Source: Aliiroseovarius sediminis (GTDB lineage Bacteria > Pseudomonadota > Alphaproteobacteria > Rhodobacterales > Rhodobacteraceae). From it: 64,000 nucleotides of DNA. The notes under the pieces were generated by a model. It did no database searches. It saw nothing but the letters and a program-made list of their open reading frames with translations, and was not told the DNA's origin. Shown here piece after piece: positions 52,872 to 61,284 of the stretch; the stretch's first letter is position 1; each line of letters opens with the position of its first letter. A program made the translations under genes and the position numbers. The stretch is from positions 284,874-348,873 of the forward strand of contig NZ_JALBYP010000026.1 of assembly GCF_022678485.1 (NCBI RefSeq). Direction: 5' to 3'.

Positions 52872-53450
52872 GTGACACTTAGCAAATTTGACGTGCGCGC
52901 CCCCGAATTGAGCTCCCGCGACCCTGACTGCTTCGAACCGTTCAGTTTTCCTGACGTATGGCAACTGGAAGAACACGAATCTTTTTCCAGATTGAGGATC
53001 GGCCCATCTGGCCGACAAATAGGCCTTATGCTTGATATCTGTAAACGGTGGGAAACGCCGTTGTGGATGCTGGTTGTTGTCGTCGTCTCAAGGGACGAGT
53101 GGGCTGAAGGCCGCTACCAATCACCCCATCCTGTTTCTTTTAGCGAACTGGAACTGCTGCTCTGGGAGTACCAAGAGCTGTTCGAGCAAGATGGGCGAGC
53201 GCACATGTGGATTGGTTCGTCTGAAACCAAAAATTTGCTTGTCATGGATCGCCATAACCTTATTTACGCTTACGGTGATCTGGCGAGCATTGAAAACACC
53301 GTGGTCGCCAACGCGCTTTCGGAAGGTGACGTTTCTATCCCCTACCCACATTCGCACCATTATCATGTAGAGTTTGACTCGACGTTCCGTGCGCTAATGG
53401 AGCACTGGGACTGGCGCTACTCAGAACTTCAGCCAGGCGATGACGACTAG
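52872..53450 (+). CDS. Protein of unknown function
   Basis: A soluble, acidic 192-residue protein that I do not recognise. It is rich in Trp, Glu and Asp, with MLVVVVVSRDEWAEG and a His cluster PYPHSHHYHVEFD near residue 165. I start at the GTG at 52872 (MTLSKFDVRAPEL) because AGGA lies eight bases upstream; a TTG at 52851 would extend it by seven residues without a good site. It converges on rplP, sharing the hairpin at 53478-53501, which also has T-rich sequence in the plus direction. Base composition looks lower in GC than its neighbours, hinting at acquisition. Confidence 0.65.
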   Translation: MTLSKFDVRAPELSSRDPDCFEPFSFPDVWQLEEHESFSRLRIGPSGRQIGLMLDICKRWETPLWMLVVVVVSRDEWAEGRYQSPHPVSFSELELLLWEYQELFEQDGRAHMWIGSSETKNLLVMDRHNLIYAYGDLASIENTVVANALSEGDVSIPYPHSHHYHVEFDSTFRALMEHWDWRYSELQPGDDD

Positions 53451-53472
53451 ACATCAACAATCCCTAGAAGAG

Positions 53473-53501
53473 AAAAACCCCCGCCGATTGCTCGACGGGG
53501 G
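53473..53501 (-). terminator. Terminator after rplP
   Basis: On the minus strand CCCCCG-T-CGA-GCAA-TCG-G-CGGGGG forms a 10-bp stem with one G-U pair and a GCAA tetraloop (53501-53478), followed by TTTTTCTCTT. It ends the rplB-rplP block. In the plus direction GGTTCTTTTC follows, so it may also serve the convergent 52872 gene. Confidence 0.88.
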
Positions 53502-53547
53502 GTTCTTTTCTTAACCTAGGTCAGAAAACGCTAAGCGTTTTCGACCT

Positions 53548-53961
53548 TTACCAGTCCTCGCGAACCACGACGCGTGATTTGATCGGCAGCTTCATCGCGG
53601 CAAGGCGCAGGGCCTCGCGTGCGACGTCGTCATTGACGCCGTCGATTTCGAACATCACGCGGCCCGGTTTGACCTTGCAGGCCCAACGGTCCACCGAACC
53701 TTTACCCTTACCCATACGCGTTTCGATGGGCTTGGCGGTCACGGGGGTGTCCGGGAAGATGCGGATCCAAACACGGCCTTGACGTTTCATGTGACGCGTC
53801 ATGGCACGGCGGGCAGCTTCGATCTGGCGTGCAGTCACACGCTCAGGTTCGGTCGCCTTCAGACCATAAGAACCGAAGTTCAGGTCAGACCCACCTTTGG
53901 CCTCACCCTTGATCCGGCCTTTGTGCATCTTGCGGAATTTTGTACGCTTTGGTTGCAGCAT
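53548..53961 (-). CDS. rplP: 50S ribosomal protein L16
   Basis: A 137-residue A-site/5S neighbour protein. [39 protein letters not shown] and [17 protein letters not shown] are diagnostic; the last contains the Arg region hydroxylated in E. coli. 12 bp after rpsC. It is the last gene before the 2.8-kb break and a strong terminator follows. Confidence 0.98.
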   Translation of the reverse strand: MLQPKRTKFRKMHKGRIKGEAKGGSDLNFGSYGLKATEPERVTARQIEAARRAMTRHMKRQGRVWIRIFPDTPVTAKPIETRMGKGKGSVDRWACKVKPGRVMFEIDGVNDDVAREALRLAAMKLPIKSRVVVREDW

Positions 53962-53973
53962 ATCTGGGACTCC

Positions 53974-54681
53974 TTAGCGACGGCCGCCAGCGCCACGAGG
54001 CGCGGGACCTTCCTGAAGCTCGGCCTGGCGACGATCACGGGCAGCAGGGTCGTGCTCCATGATTTCACCTTTGAAGATCCAGGTTTTGATGCCGATGATG
54101 CCGTAAGGCGTCATTGCTTCAGCATGTGCATAATCGATGTCAGCGCGCAGGGTGTGCAGGGGCACACGGCCTTCGCGATACCATTCGGTCCGTGCGATCT
54201 CGGCACCGCCAAGACGGCCCGCGACATTTACACGAATACCCAAGGCACCCATACGCATTGCGTTCTGCACCGAGCGCTTCATGGCACGGCGGAAGGACAC
54301 ACGACGTTCAAGCTGCTGCGCAATCGATTCAGCGACCAATGCGGCGTCCAGCTCGGGCTTGCGCACTTCAACGATGTTGAGGTGCAGTTCCGAGTCGGTG
54401 ATCTTGGCGATTTTCTTGCGCAGGGTTTCGATGTCTGCGCCTTTCTTGCCAATGATCACGCCGGGGCGGGCAGTGTGGATCGTCACGCGGCACTTTTTGT
54501 GCGGACGTTCGATGATCACACGGCTGATGCCGGCCTGCTTGCATTCGGTCTTGATGAAGTCACGAATTTTCAGGTCTTCCAGAAGAAGATCGCCGTAATC
54601 TTTCGTGTCTGCATACCAGCGGCTGTCCCAAGTGCGGTTAACCTGAAGGCGCATGCCGACGGGATTGACTTTGTTACCCAT
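53974..54681 (-). CDS. rpsC: 30S ribosomal protein S3
   Basis: A 235-residue mRNA-entry protein with KH domain ([20 protein letters not shown], then [15 protein letters not shown]) and a C-terminal [19 protein letters not shown]. The tail after about 210 is Arg- and Gly-rich. Its start shares one base with the rplV stop. Confidence 0.98.
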   Translation of the reverse strand: MGNKVNPVGMRLQVNRTWDSRWYADTKDYGDLLLEDLKIRDFIKTECKQAGISRVIIERPHKKCRVTIHTARPGVIIGKKGADIETLRKKIAKITDSELHLNIVEVRKPELDAALVAESIAQQLERRVSFRRAMKRSVQNAMRMGALGIRVNVAGRLGGAEIARTEWYREGRVPLHTLRADIDYAHAEAMTPYGIIGIKTWIFKGEIMEHDPAARDRRQAELQEGPAPRGAGGRR

Positions 54682-55061
54682 TAAGCTTGCTCCTCAACTT
54701 GACGCACCTTGATGGTGAGTTCCGAAAACGGTTTGATGATCTTGCCGAAACGACCACGGGCGCGCGGACGACCGCGTTTCATGGTCAGGTTCTTGCCCAC
54801 ATAAGCCTCGGCGACGACCAGTTCGTCGATGTCAAGGTTGTGGTTGTTTTCGGCGTTGGCGATGGCCGACTGCAGACATTTCTTCACGTCCTGCGCAATG
54901 CGCTTGTTCGAGAAGGTCAGATCGTTCAGAGCCTTGTCCACCTTCTTGCCGCGGATCATGCCAGCAACCAGGTTCAGTTTTTGCGGGGACGTACGCAGCA
55001 TACGGGTCTTGGCCATAGCTTCGTTATCGGCCACGCGGCGGGGATTTTTATCCTTACCCAT
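54681..55061 (-). CDS. rplV: 50S ribosomal protein L22
   Basis: A 126-residue tunnel protein. [24 protein letters not shown] start (after a 14-residue N-terminal extension) and [18 protein letters not shown], the erythromycin loop region, are diagnostic. The ATG 14 codons in could be the true start, but the upstream ATG at 55061 is close after rpsS. Confidence 0.96.
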   Translation of the reverse strand: MGKDKNPRRVADNEAMAKTRMLRTSPQKLNLVAGMIRGKKVDKALNDLTFSNKRIAQDVKKCLQSAIANAENNHNLDIDELVVAEAYVGKNLTMKRGRPRARGRFGKIIKPFSELTIKVRQVEEQA

Positions 55062-55064
55062 GGC

Positions 55065-55343
55065 TTACTTCCTCTTCGCTTTTTTATCAGCCGCGTGACC
55101 GTAATAGGTCCGCGTCGGCGAATATTCACCGAACTTCTGGCCGATCATGTCTTCGGACACACTCACAGGAATGTGCTTGTGACCGTTATAGACGCCAAAG
55201 GTCAGGCCCACGAACTGGGGCAGAATGGTCGAACGACGCGACCAGATCTTGATGACCTCGTTTTTCCCCGATTCGCGGGATTTCTCGGCTTTTTTGAGGA
55301 CGTAAGCGTCGACAAAAGGGCCTTTCCAGACAGAACGTGCCAT
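55065..55343 (-). CDS. rpsS: 30S ribosomal protein S19
   Basis: A 92-residue head protein; [20 protein letters not shown] and [20 protein letters not shown] are diagnostic. 3 bp after rplB. Confidence 0.98.
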   Translation of the reverse strand: MARSVWKGPFVDAYVLKKAEKSRESGKNEVIKIWSRRSTILPQFVGLTFGVYNGHKHIPVSVSEDMIGQKFGEYSPTRTYYGHAADKKAKRK

Positions 55344-55346
55344 ATC

Positions 55347-56189
55347 TTAACGCCCCTTCTTCTTGGCGTGACGCGAACGGATGATCAGGTTCGACGACGC
55401 CTTGTTCTTGTTGCGAGTGCGTGCACCCTTGGTCGGCTTCCCCCATGGCGTGACCGGATGACGGCCACCCGAGGTCCGACCCTCACCACCACCGTGGGGG
55501 TGGTCGACCGGGTTCATCACAACACCACGGACGCTGGGGCGAACGCCTTTGTGGCGCAAACGACCGGCTTTACCGTAGTTCTGGTTCGAGTTGTCGGGGT
55601 TCGACACGGCGCCAACGGTGGCCATGCATTCCTGACGCACAAGGCGAAGCTCGCCCGAGCTCAGACGGATCTGGGCGTAGCCGCCATCACGACCAACAAA
55701 CTGAGCGTAAGTGCCGGCTGCGCGGGCGATCTGACCGCCTTTGCCCGGCTTCATCTCAATGTTATGAACGATCGTCCCGATGGGCATACCCGAGAAGGGC
55801 ATCGCATTGCCAGGCTTCACGTCGGCCTTGGCCGATGCGACAACCTTGTCACCAACAGCCAAACGCTGCGGGGCAAGGATGTAAGCCTGTTCACCGTCTT
55901 CGTATTTCACAAGTGCGATGAAGGCTGTACGGTTGGGGTCATATTCAATACGCTCGACCGTTGCGGCGACATCAAGCTTGTTCCGCTTGAAGTCAACGAT
56001 ACGATAAAGGCGCTTTGCACCACCACCACGGCGGCGCGACGTAATCCGTCCGGTATTGTTCCGACCACCCGATTTCGTAAGACCCTCTGTCAGGGACTTA
56101 ATCGGGCGACCTTTCCAAAGCTCCGAACGGTCGATCAGAACCAGCCCACGCTGGCCTGGCGTCGTCGGTTTGTACGACTTGAGTGCCAT
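55347..56189 (-). CDS. rplB: 50S ribosomal protein L2
   Basis: A 280-residue protein essential for peptidyl transfer and subunit joining. [20 protein letters not shown], the [20 protein letters not shown] region and the conserved [19 protein letters not shown] are present. The ATG at 56189 is used; an upstream in-frame codon at 56222 lacks support. It is separated from rplW by 2.9 kb of other genes and has its own promoter at 56308-56336. Confidence 0.98.
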   Translation of the reverse strand: MALKSYKPTTPGQRGLVLIDRSELWKGRPIKSLTEGLTKSGGRNNTGRITSRRRGGGAKRLYRIVDFKRNKLDVAATVERIEYDPNRTAFIALVKYEDGEQAYILAPQRLAVGDKVVASAKADVKPGNAMPFSGMPIGTIVHNIEMKPGKGGQIARAAGTYAQFVGRDGGYAQIRLSSGELRLVRQECMATVGAVSNPDNSNQNYGKAGRLRHKGVRPSVRGVVMNPVDHPHGGGEGRTSGGRHPVTPWGKPTKGARTRNKNKASSNLIIRSRHAKKKGR

Positions 56190-56271
56190 GCTTTCTGTCT
56201 TCCGTTGCTTTGAGGCAGTCACCTGCCTGAGTTAAAGGGCCCCGAAGGTCCCCAAATTCCAAATATCACAA

Positions 56272-56294
56272 GGCCCCGGAACGAATCCGAGGCC
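56272..56294 (-). promoter_or_regulatory. 5'-proximal hairpin of the rplB leader
   Basis: GGCCUCGG/CCGGGGCC: 8-bp stem with one G-U pair and a 7-base loop, starting about seven bases after the predicted transcription start. A second hairpin with a UUCG loop (GGGACC-UUCG-GGGCCC type) follows at about 56237-56253. Confidence 0.45.
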
Positions 56295-56307
56295 ACGCGA
56301 CCTGCGC

Positions 56308-56336
56308 GATGTATCAGGGATGGTGGGGGGTGTCTA
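56308..56336 (-). promoter_or_regulatory. rplB promoter (restarts the S10 block)
   Basis: On the minus strand TAGACA (56336-56331), a 17-bp C-rich spacer, then TACATC (56313-56308), about 120 bp before rplB. It lies downstream of the cupin gene and gives the rplB-rpsS-rplV-rpsC-rplP block its own start. Confidence 0.55.
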
Positions 56337-56464
56337 GTGGACGGGGTTGGTTTTCAAGTGAAACTCGGTCGACCTAGATCCCCGACGCGGCAGAGGGGAT
56401 GGATTGTCTGCCCGGCGGCTGTGCGGACCGAGTTGCCATTGGTTCGTCGCACCGGAATGTCCGC

Positions 56465-56965
56465 TCACTTTTTTGCACCAGCTTGCGGCTCTTCAATCGA
56501 ATTGTGGTCGACCAGATTCCAAGGCAGGCCCGCGTTCCGGAAAATACGTTTACCCTTGTTCGGGTAATCGCCGACGTCATGCGACAGCCGCTCGCCGACC
56601 ACGATGCAGCGCAACGTCACTGTACCGGTGTTTTGAATGGAATGCGCCAGCCCGCCTTTGCGGTAACCCAAGAAGTCACCTGGGCCGATTTCATAGGCTT
56701 CCTTACCAACAATGGCTGTCGCATTACCTTCCAGCACATAAACGCACTCATCTTCATGGTGGTGGACATGATACTCGGTCGTTTCTCGGCCAGGCTCCAC
56801 CTCAATGATATGGAAACCAAAACCGGTAATTCCGGTCAAGTCGCCTAAACTCTTGTTGATCCGTTGAGCATTCAGATTGAGAAAATGCGTTTTTGATAGG
56901 CCTTCCTCTGAACTGATTTCGTTTGCTGTGATAAGATAGCGATTGGCGTCTTGTTCTTCTGACAT
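56465..56965 (-). CDS. Cupin-domain protein
   Basis: A 166-residue single-domain cupin. Motif 1 (EYHVHHHEDECVYVLEG, about 66-82) and motif 2 (PGDFLGYRKGGLAHSIQNTG, about 100-119) supply metal-ligand histidines and a glutamate. The fold covers isomerases, dioxygenases and binding proteins, and the role is not readable. AAGGAAAATCC precedes the ATG. It lies in the rplW|rplB break, upstream of the rplB promoter on the same strand. Confidence 0.82.
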   Translation of the reverse strand: MSEEQDANRYLITANEISSEEGLSKTHFLNLNAQRINKSLGDLTGITGFGFHIIEVEPGRETTEYHVHHHEDECVYVLEGNATAIVGKEAYEIGPGDFLGYRKGGLAHSIQNTGTVTLRCIVVGERLSHDVGDYPNKGKRIFRNAGLPWNLVDHNSIEEPQAGAKK

Positions 56966-57229
56966 GGATTTTCCTTCGTTGACGTCTGATCCTAGTCTAG
57001 ATGCGATTTGACGCCAGAAGATATCAGTGCAACTTTATCCGTCAAAGCAACCCTTCGAGCGCATTGCAACACCCGGCAAATGGGCACGAAGCAGTCTTTG
57101 CGCGCGATCTTTCCAAGCCCCCAATCCGGCAACGACGGGAATGCTTACTCTGCCACCACCTAAACAACCCCCTTCCCCTCGCCCTCAAAATCCCCCATCT
57201 TCCCCAAAAGAAGTCTATGGGGACGTAAG

Positions 57230-57517
57230 ATGAAGAAGTTGGTTATTATGACAGGTGCTGCTCTGGTGTCGCTTTCAGCCTGTGTCAGCCCGGAAGGTGT
57301 CAGTGGCGGTGTGGACACGCGGTCGATGGGGCAAGTGCCGGAAAACGTGCGCGCGATTGCGGCGCCCTATCAGGATCTGAGCGATGTACGGATCAATGAA
57401 GCTGACGGGTGTTTCGTCTATCGCCATCAGGGGCCGGTTGAAACGACCTACCTGCCTCTTCGTAACCGCAAGGGCCAGCCGATCTGTGTCAAACGCGAAG
57501 AATCGGCTGAGGCTTGA
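57230..57517 (+). CDS. Small lipoprotein, unknown
   Basis: A 95-residue protein with a lipoprotein signal peptide: MKKLVIMTGAALVSLSAC, lipobox L-S-A-C with Cys18. The mature part (about 77 residues) contains two more cysteines (DGCFVYRH and PICVKRE) that may form a disulfide. I do not recognise a family. GGGGACGTAAG precedes the ATG. It converges on the L,D-transpeptidase gene 14 bp downstream. Confidence 0.72.
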   Translation: MKKLVIMTGAALVSLSACVSPEGVSGGVDTRSMGQVPENVRAIAAPYQDLSDVRINEADGCFVYRHQGPVETTYLPLRNRKGQPICVKREESAEA

Positions 57518-57531
57518 CCCACCGGCGCGCG

Positions 57532-58248
57532 TCAGCTGCGCGCCGTAACGCTTTCAGCCGGGTAAAGATGGGCGGTTACACCAGTTTCAACCTGATCATA
57601 CAGCCCGATAATATGCGCCATCACCATACGCACGCAGCCCGAGCTTGCCCGCCCACCGACAGACCGCGGCGAAGGCGAGCCGTGGATACGAAGATAGGTA
57701 TCGCGATTGCCCTCGAACAAATAGAACGCACGCGATCCAAGCGGATTTCTCGGCCCACCGTCCACACCATCGGCGACCGGCCCATAGGTATTGGGGTTAC
57801 GCGCGATCATATCTTTCGTTGGGGTCCAAGTGGGCCATTTGGCCTTGCGGCGAATGGTATAAGTACCAGACTCGTATAGGTTACCACGCCCAATCGCGAC
57901 GCCATAGCGCATCGCCGTTCCATCCGCGCGGATGTGATACAGATAGCGTGCAACGGCATCGACGTGAATGTCACCAGGTTTCAGACCGGGATTGGCCTCG
58001 ACCAATTTGGGCAGGAAACGTGGATGCAAGCCCCACGGGTTCGACGTGAACGGGTCATAATTGGCGGGCGTCACCTGCGCATCATAGGCATTCCACTTGG
58101 ACCGGTTCGACACCGGCCGCCGTTTGGTTTTTACCGTCGGCTTTACTGCAGCCTGTTCAGCTTCACCATCCTGCGCCCAGACAGGCGAAGAAATCGGCGC
58201 CGAGAACATCGCGGCAGAAGTGATGACAAAGTGGCGTCTGGTCAACAT
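57532..58248 (-). CDS. L,D-transpeptidase (YkuD family)
   Basis: A 238-residue cell-wall cross-linking enzyme. The N terminus (MLTRRHFVITSAAMFSAPIS) is a signal peptide with twin arginines, so Tat export is possible. A linker (about 30-75) precedes the YkuD domain, whose active site IHGSPSPRSVGGRASSGCVRM-type segment (H-G ... S-x-G-C-x-R) contains the catalytic Cys near residue 207. It probably makes 3-3 cross-links or attaches proteins to peptidoglycan. It lies in the rplW|rplB break, on the ribosomal strand but with its own upstream region. Confidence 0.88.
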   Translation of the reverse strand: MLTRRHFVITSAAMFSAPISSPVWAQDGEAEQAAVKPTVKTKRRPVSNRSKWNAYDAQVTPANYDPFTSNPWGLHPRFLPKLVEANPGLKPGDIHVDAVARYLYHIRADGTAMRYGVAIGRGNLYESGTYTIRRKAKWPTWTPTKDMIARNPNTYGPVADGVDGGPRNPLGSRAFYLFEGNRDTYLRIHGSPSPRSVGGRASSGCVRMVMAHIIGLYDQVETGVTAHLYPAESVTARS

Positions 58249-58536
58249 GGGTATGAACCTCGTCGGTCGTTAGGTCGGTACTTCAACTGCCCTAATGTAT
58301 TGATGTCTGAGCAAATCGCGAGTCAAAATGACGTGTGCGGGCAAATAGGGGCAAAGCGTGGCTTGATGAACCCATTGGAAGGGAGGCACAGTGAATGCCG
58401 CTTCGTACGAAAGTTTGCGCCACTCTCGGCGGTTGCACAAACACCTGCATCAAACAACTGTCGTCACAACGCCCTCTAAGGGTGTCCAAACCAAACAGGT
58501 CAAGTGACCCGCATACAGATTGCCAGGGGTGTATCA

Positions 58537-58977
58537 TTGTTCAAAAAACTGGCTGTTATCACCGTCATGCTTGGCACGGCCATGTCGGTGCCTGCGGCGA
58601 TATCCGTCGCGCGTAAATACATGGCCGCATCGAGATACGATCTGTCCGAAGAAGCACAGGCCTATGTGGCTGTCTGCCAGCAACAGATGTCTGCTTCATT
58701 GAAAGAACGCGATCACTATACGCGTTACTTCACGATACTGCATTATCCCGCTTCAATACAGTTATGCAGCTGTGTGGCAGATCAACTATCGACGTCTCGA
58801 CCTAATGATTTTGAGAAAGCCAACATCGTCTTTGTGAAGGTGACACAGGTATTGGATGGCTCAAAGGCTGACCTTTTGGATGTCGTGACGGATCTTGGCG
58901 ACAGACTAGGACTGTCTGAAGCCGAAATAGCCGAACTTTTCCGCGCAAACAACAACGCGTTCAAGAAGTGTCTTTGA
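58537..58977 (+). CDS. Exported or membrane-anchored protein of unknown function
   Basis: A protein of about 146 residues with an N-terminal hydrophobic segment (LFKKLAVITVMLGTAMSVPAA), read as a signal peptide or anchor, and an alpha-helical remainder with three cysteines in the central LCSCVADQL area and VCQQQ. I do not recognise a family. I prefer the TTG at 58537 because AGGGG lies seven bases upstream and the signal peptide then has normal length; an in-frame GTG at 58504 would add 11 residues. It lies between the L,D-transpeptidase gene (divergent) and rplW (convergent). Confidence 0.6.
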   Translation: MFKKLAVITVMLGTAMSVPAAISVARKYMAASRYDLSEEAQAYVAVCQQQMSASLKERDHYTRYFTILHYPASIQLCSCVADQLSTSRPNDFEKANIVFVKVTQVLDGSKADLLDVVTDLGDRLGLSEAEIAELFRANNNAFKKCL

Positions 58978-59053
58978 AAGAACCCATGCCGATCGAAAGC
59001 TTTCATCGGCTGCTATGACTCACAACAATTGATGCGCAAATCTACCCCCAATG

Positions 59054-59083
59054 AAAAAGCCCCCGCCATTCGGCAGGGGCTTT
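59054..59083 (-). terminator. Terminator after rplW
   Basis: On the minus strand AAAGCCCC-T-GCC-GAAT-GGC-G-GGGGCTTTTT: a stem of about 11 bp with one G-U pair (59083-59056) running into a T-run. It lies 24 bases after the rplW stop and ends the rpsJ-rplC-rplD-rplW transcript. Confidence 0.88.
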
Positions 59084-59107
59084 CAATATCTCGCGTCAGC
59101 CTGACGA

Positions 59108-59404
59108 TCAGAGACCAGTAGTCACGTCGATCGTGTTGCCCTCTTCCAGGGTCACATAGGCTTTCTTGACGTCTTTACGCTTGCCTAACTGGCCCCGGAA
59201 GCGCTTGACTTTACCCTTCGTGATCGACGTGTTTACGGCTTTCACCTTCACGCCAAACAGGGTTTCAACAGCTTCCTTGATCTGCGGTTTATTCGCGTCG
59301 ATCGCCACTTCGAAAACAACCGCGCCATGCTCGGACGCCATGGTTGCTTTCTCGGTGATCAGCGGCTTGCGGATCACGTCATAGAGTACAGCTTTATCGG
59401 TCAT
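59108..59404 (-). CDS. rplW: 50S ribosomal protein L23
   Basis: A 98-residue tunnel-exit protein and docking site for trigger factor and [18 protein letters not shown] and [20 protein letters not shown] with [20 protein letters not shown] are diagnostic. Its ATG overlaps the rplD stop (ATGA). Last gene of the first ribosomal block; rplB does not follow. Confidence 0.98.
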   Translation of the reverse strand: MTDKAVLYDVIRKPLITEKATMASEHGAVVFEVAIDANKPQIKEAVETLFGVKVKAVNTSITKGKVKRFRGQLGKRKDVKKAYVTLEEGNTIDVTTGL

Positions 59405-60018
59405 TTCAGGCGAGCCTCCAGAGCTTCGACACCTGCTTTGGTGAGCACAAGTGTGTCACGCTTCAGGATGTCATAGACGTTGGCGCCCATCGACGGCAGG
59501 ATGTCCAGACCTTCGATGTTACGAGCAGCTTGGGCGAACTTTTCGTTCACTTCCGCACCGTCGATAACCAGAGCGCGTTTCCAGCCCAGATCCTTGACTG
59601 CTTTGGCCAGAACAGCAGTTTTGCCGTCAGCGTCAGCCGTGTCGATCACAACCAGTTCGCCAGCTTGCGCTTTGGCGGACAGGGCGTGTTTCAGACCCAG
59701 TTTACGGAATTTCTTGGTCAGGTCGTGGCCGTGGCTGCGAACAACCGGGCCCTTGTAGATACCACCACCACGGAAGATCGGGGCCGAACGTGCGCCGTGG
59801 CGTGCGCCACCGGTGCCTTTTTGGCGATAGATCTTCTTGGTCGAGTATTTGACCTCGGACCGCGTTTTCACCTTGTGGGTGCCAGCTTGTGCGTTGTTAC
59901 GCTGCCAGCGGACCACACGGTGCAGGATGTCGGCGCGCGGCTCAAGACCGAACAGGGCCTCGTCCAGCTCGACCGAGCCGGCCTTTTTGCCGTCCAGTTT
60001 GATTACATCAAGTTTCAT
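59401..60018 (-). CDS. rplD: 50S ribosomal protein L4
   Basis: A 205-residue protein lining the exit tunnel; in E. coli L4 also regulates the S10 operon by attenuation. The extended loop [20 protein letters not shown] and the end [17 protein letters not shown] are diagnostic. Overlaps rplC and rplW as ATGA. Its possible role in the leader hairpin at 61161-61181 is a hypothesis. Confidence 0.98.
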   Translation of the reverse strand: MKLDVIKLDGKKAGSVELDEALFGLEPRADILHRVVRWQRNNAQAGTHKVKTRSEVKYSTKKIYRQKGTGGARHGARSAPIFRGGGIYKGPVVRSHGHDLTKKFRKLGLKHALSAKAQAGELVVIDTADADGKTAVLAKAVKDLGWKRALVIDGAEVNEKFAQAARNIEGLDILPSMGANVYDILKRDTLVLTKAGVEALEARLK

Positions 60019-60752
60019 GCTTCACCACCTTCCGCGGGCGCTTCTTCCGCCACATCAGATGCCTTTGCTTCAGTTGCAGCCGATTTCAGACCTGCCGGGA
60101 ACGGAACGTCCTCGGGCAGCTTCTTCTTGACGGCGTCTTTCACGGTGACCCAGCCACCCTTCGATCCAGGGACAGCGCCCTTGATGAAGACCAGGCCGCG
60201 ATCTGCGTCGGTTCTCACGACTTCCAGGTTCTGCGTGGTCACACGGACATTACCCATGTGGCCGGCCATTTTCTTGCCTTTGAACACCTTTCCGGGGTCC
60301 TGACATTGACCGGTTGAGCCGTGCGAACGGTGTGAAATCGACACACCGTGCGTGGCGCGCAGACCGCCGAAGTTGTGGCGCTTCATTGCACCGGCAAACC
60401 CTTTACCGATCGAGGTGCCAGCAACGTCAACCTTCTGGCCTTCCATGAAGTGTTCGGCCGACAGCTCTTCGCCAACGGCGATCAGAGCGTCTTCGGACAC
60501 GCGGAATTCCACCAGCTTGCGCTTCGGCGCCACGTTCGCTGCGGCAAAGTAGCCGCGCAAAGGCTTCGAAGTGCGTTTAGCTTTGGCTTCACCAGCGCCC
60601 AACTGAACAGCGGTGTAGCCGTCTTTGTCAGCGGTGCGGTTGCCCACGACTTGCAGGTTGTCCATATGAAGAACGGTTACAGGGATCTGCTTGCCGTCTT
60701 CCATGAAAAGCCGGGTCATGCCGACTTTCTTTGCGATAATACCAGAGCGCAT
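60015..60752 (-). CDS. rplC: 50S ribosomal protein L3
   Basis: A 245-residue protein near the peptidyl transferase centre. [20 protein letters not shown] and [20 protein letters not shown] with [14 protein letters not shown] are diagnostic. The C-terminal tail ([19 protein letters not shown]) is an acidic, alanine-rich extension common in Rhodobacterales-type L3. 14 bp after rpsJ. Confidence 0.98.
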   Translation of the reverse strand: MRSGIIAKKVGMTRLFMEDGKQIPVTVLHMDNLQVVGNRTADKDGYTAVQLGAGEAKAKRTSKPLRGYFAAANVAPKRKLVEFRVSEDALIAVGEELSAEHFMEGQKVDVAGTSIGKGFAGAMKRHNFGGLRATHGVSISHRSHGSTGQCQDPGKVFKGKKMAGHMGNVRVTTQNLEVVRTDADRGLVFIKGAVPGSKGGWVTVKDAVKKKLPEDVPFPAGLKSAATEAKASDVAEEAPAEGGEA

Positions 60753-60766
60753 CTGTGATACCCTCC

Positions 60767-61075
60767 TTAGACCGAGATCTGGACGTCAACGCCAGCAGCC
60801 AGGTCGAGCTTCATCAGCGCGTCCACGGTCTGCGGTGTCGGGTCAACAATGTCGAGCAGCCGCTTGTGCGTGCGAATCTCGAACTGATCGCGGGATTTCT
60901 TGTCAACGTGAGGTCCACGCAGAACCGTGAACTTCTCGATTTTGTTCGGCAGCGGGATGGGGCCGCGAACGTTTGCACCGGTCCGTTTGGCGGTGTTGAC
61001 GATCTCTTGTGTGGAGGCATCCAGCACGCGATAGTCAAACGCCTTAAGACGGATACGAATGTTTTGACTTGTCAT
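60767..61075 (-). CDS. rpsJ: 30S ribosomal protein S10
   Basis: A 102-residue S10, also the NusE transcription antitermination factor. [20 protein letters not shown] and [31 protein letters not shown] region are diagnostic. First gene of the S10 block, with a promoter at 61207-61235 and a leader of about 125 nt that contains a complete terminator-like hairpin. Confidence 0.98.
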   Translation of the reverse strand: MTSQNIRIRLKAFDYRVLDASTQEIVNTAKRTGANVRGPIPLPNKIEKFTVLRGPHVDKKSRDQFEIRTHKRLLDIVDPTPQTVDALMKLDLAAGVDVQISV

Positions 61076-61157
61076 AGCATTCGCCCTTTCAGGCAGAGAG
61101 TTGATAGGACGACAGGCGGCTCATTCCCCCTGCCCTCGTCGAACCCCGGACAAATTC

Positions 61158-61181
61158 AAAAAGCGGGACCGAATCCCGCTT
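61158..61181 (-). terminator. Attenuator-like terminator in the S10 (rpsJ) leader
   Basis: On the minus strand AAGCGGGA-TTCGG-TCCCGCTT, a perfect 8-bp stem (61181-61161), runs into TTTTTGAATTT. It lies roughly 20-45 nt after the predicted rpsJ transcription start and 83 bp before the start codon, so it is inside the leader and must be passed by polymerase to make S10. Confidence 0.75.
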
Positions 61182-61186
61182 GTCAA

Positions 61187-61199
61187 TTCGCCCAGCGAA
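61187..61199 (-). promoter_or_regulatory. 5'-terminal hairpin of the rpsJ leader
   Basis: TTCGC-TGG-GCGAA, a 5-bp stem with a 3-base loop, begins within a base or two of the predicted transcription start and precedes the attenuator hairpin. Confidence 0.45.
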
Positions 61200-61206
61200 C
61201 TCGCGC

Positions 61207-61235
61207 GTGATACAAGGGGACGGGGGACGAAGCAA
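61207..61235 (-). promoter_or_regulatory. S10 operon (rpsJ) promoter
   Basis: On the minus strand TTGCTT (61235-61230), a 17-bp C-rich spacer, then TATCAC (61212-61207) and a GCGCGAG discriminator. It lies about 130 bp before rpsJ and 50 bp after the NYN ribonuclease gene. Confidence 0.6.
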
Positions 61236-61284
61236 GGGGCAATATAGTCCGGCGCGCCAAGTTTAGGCGACGCGGCTCCGCCTG

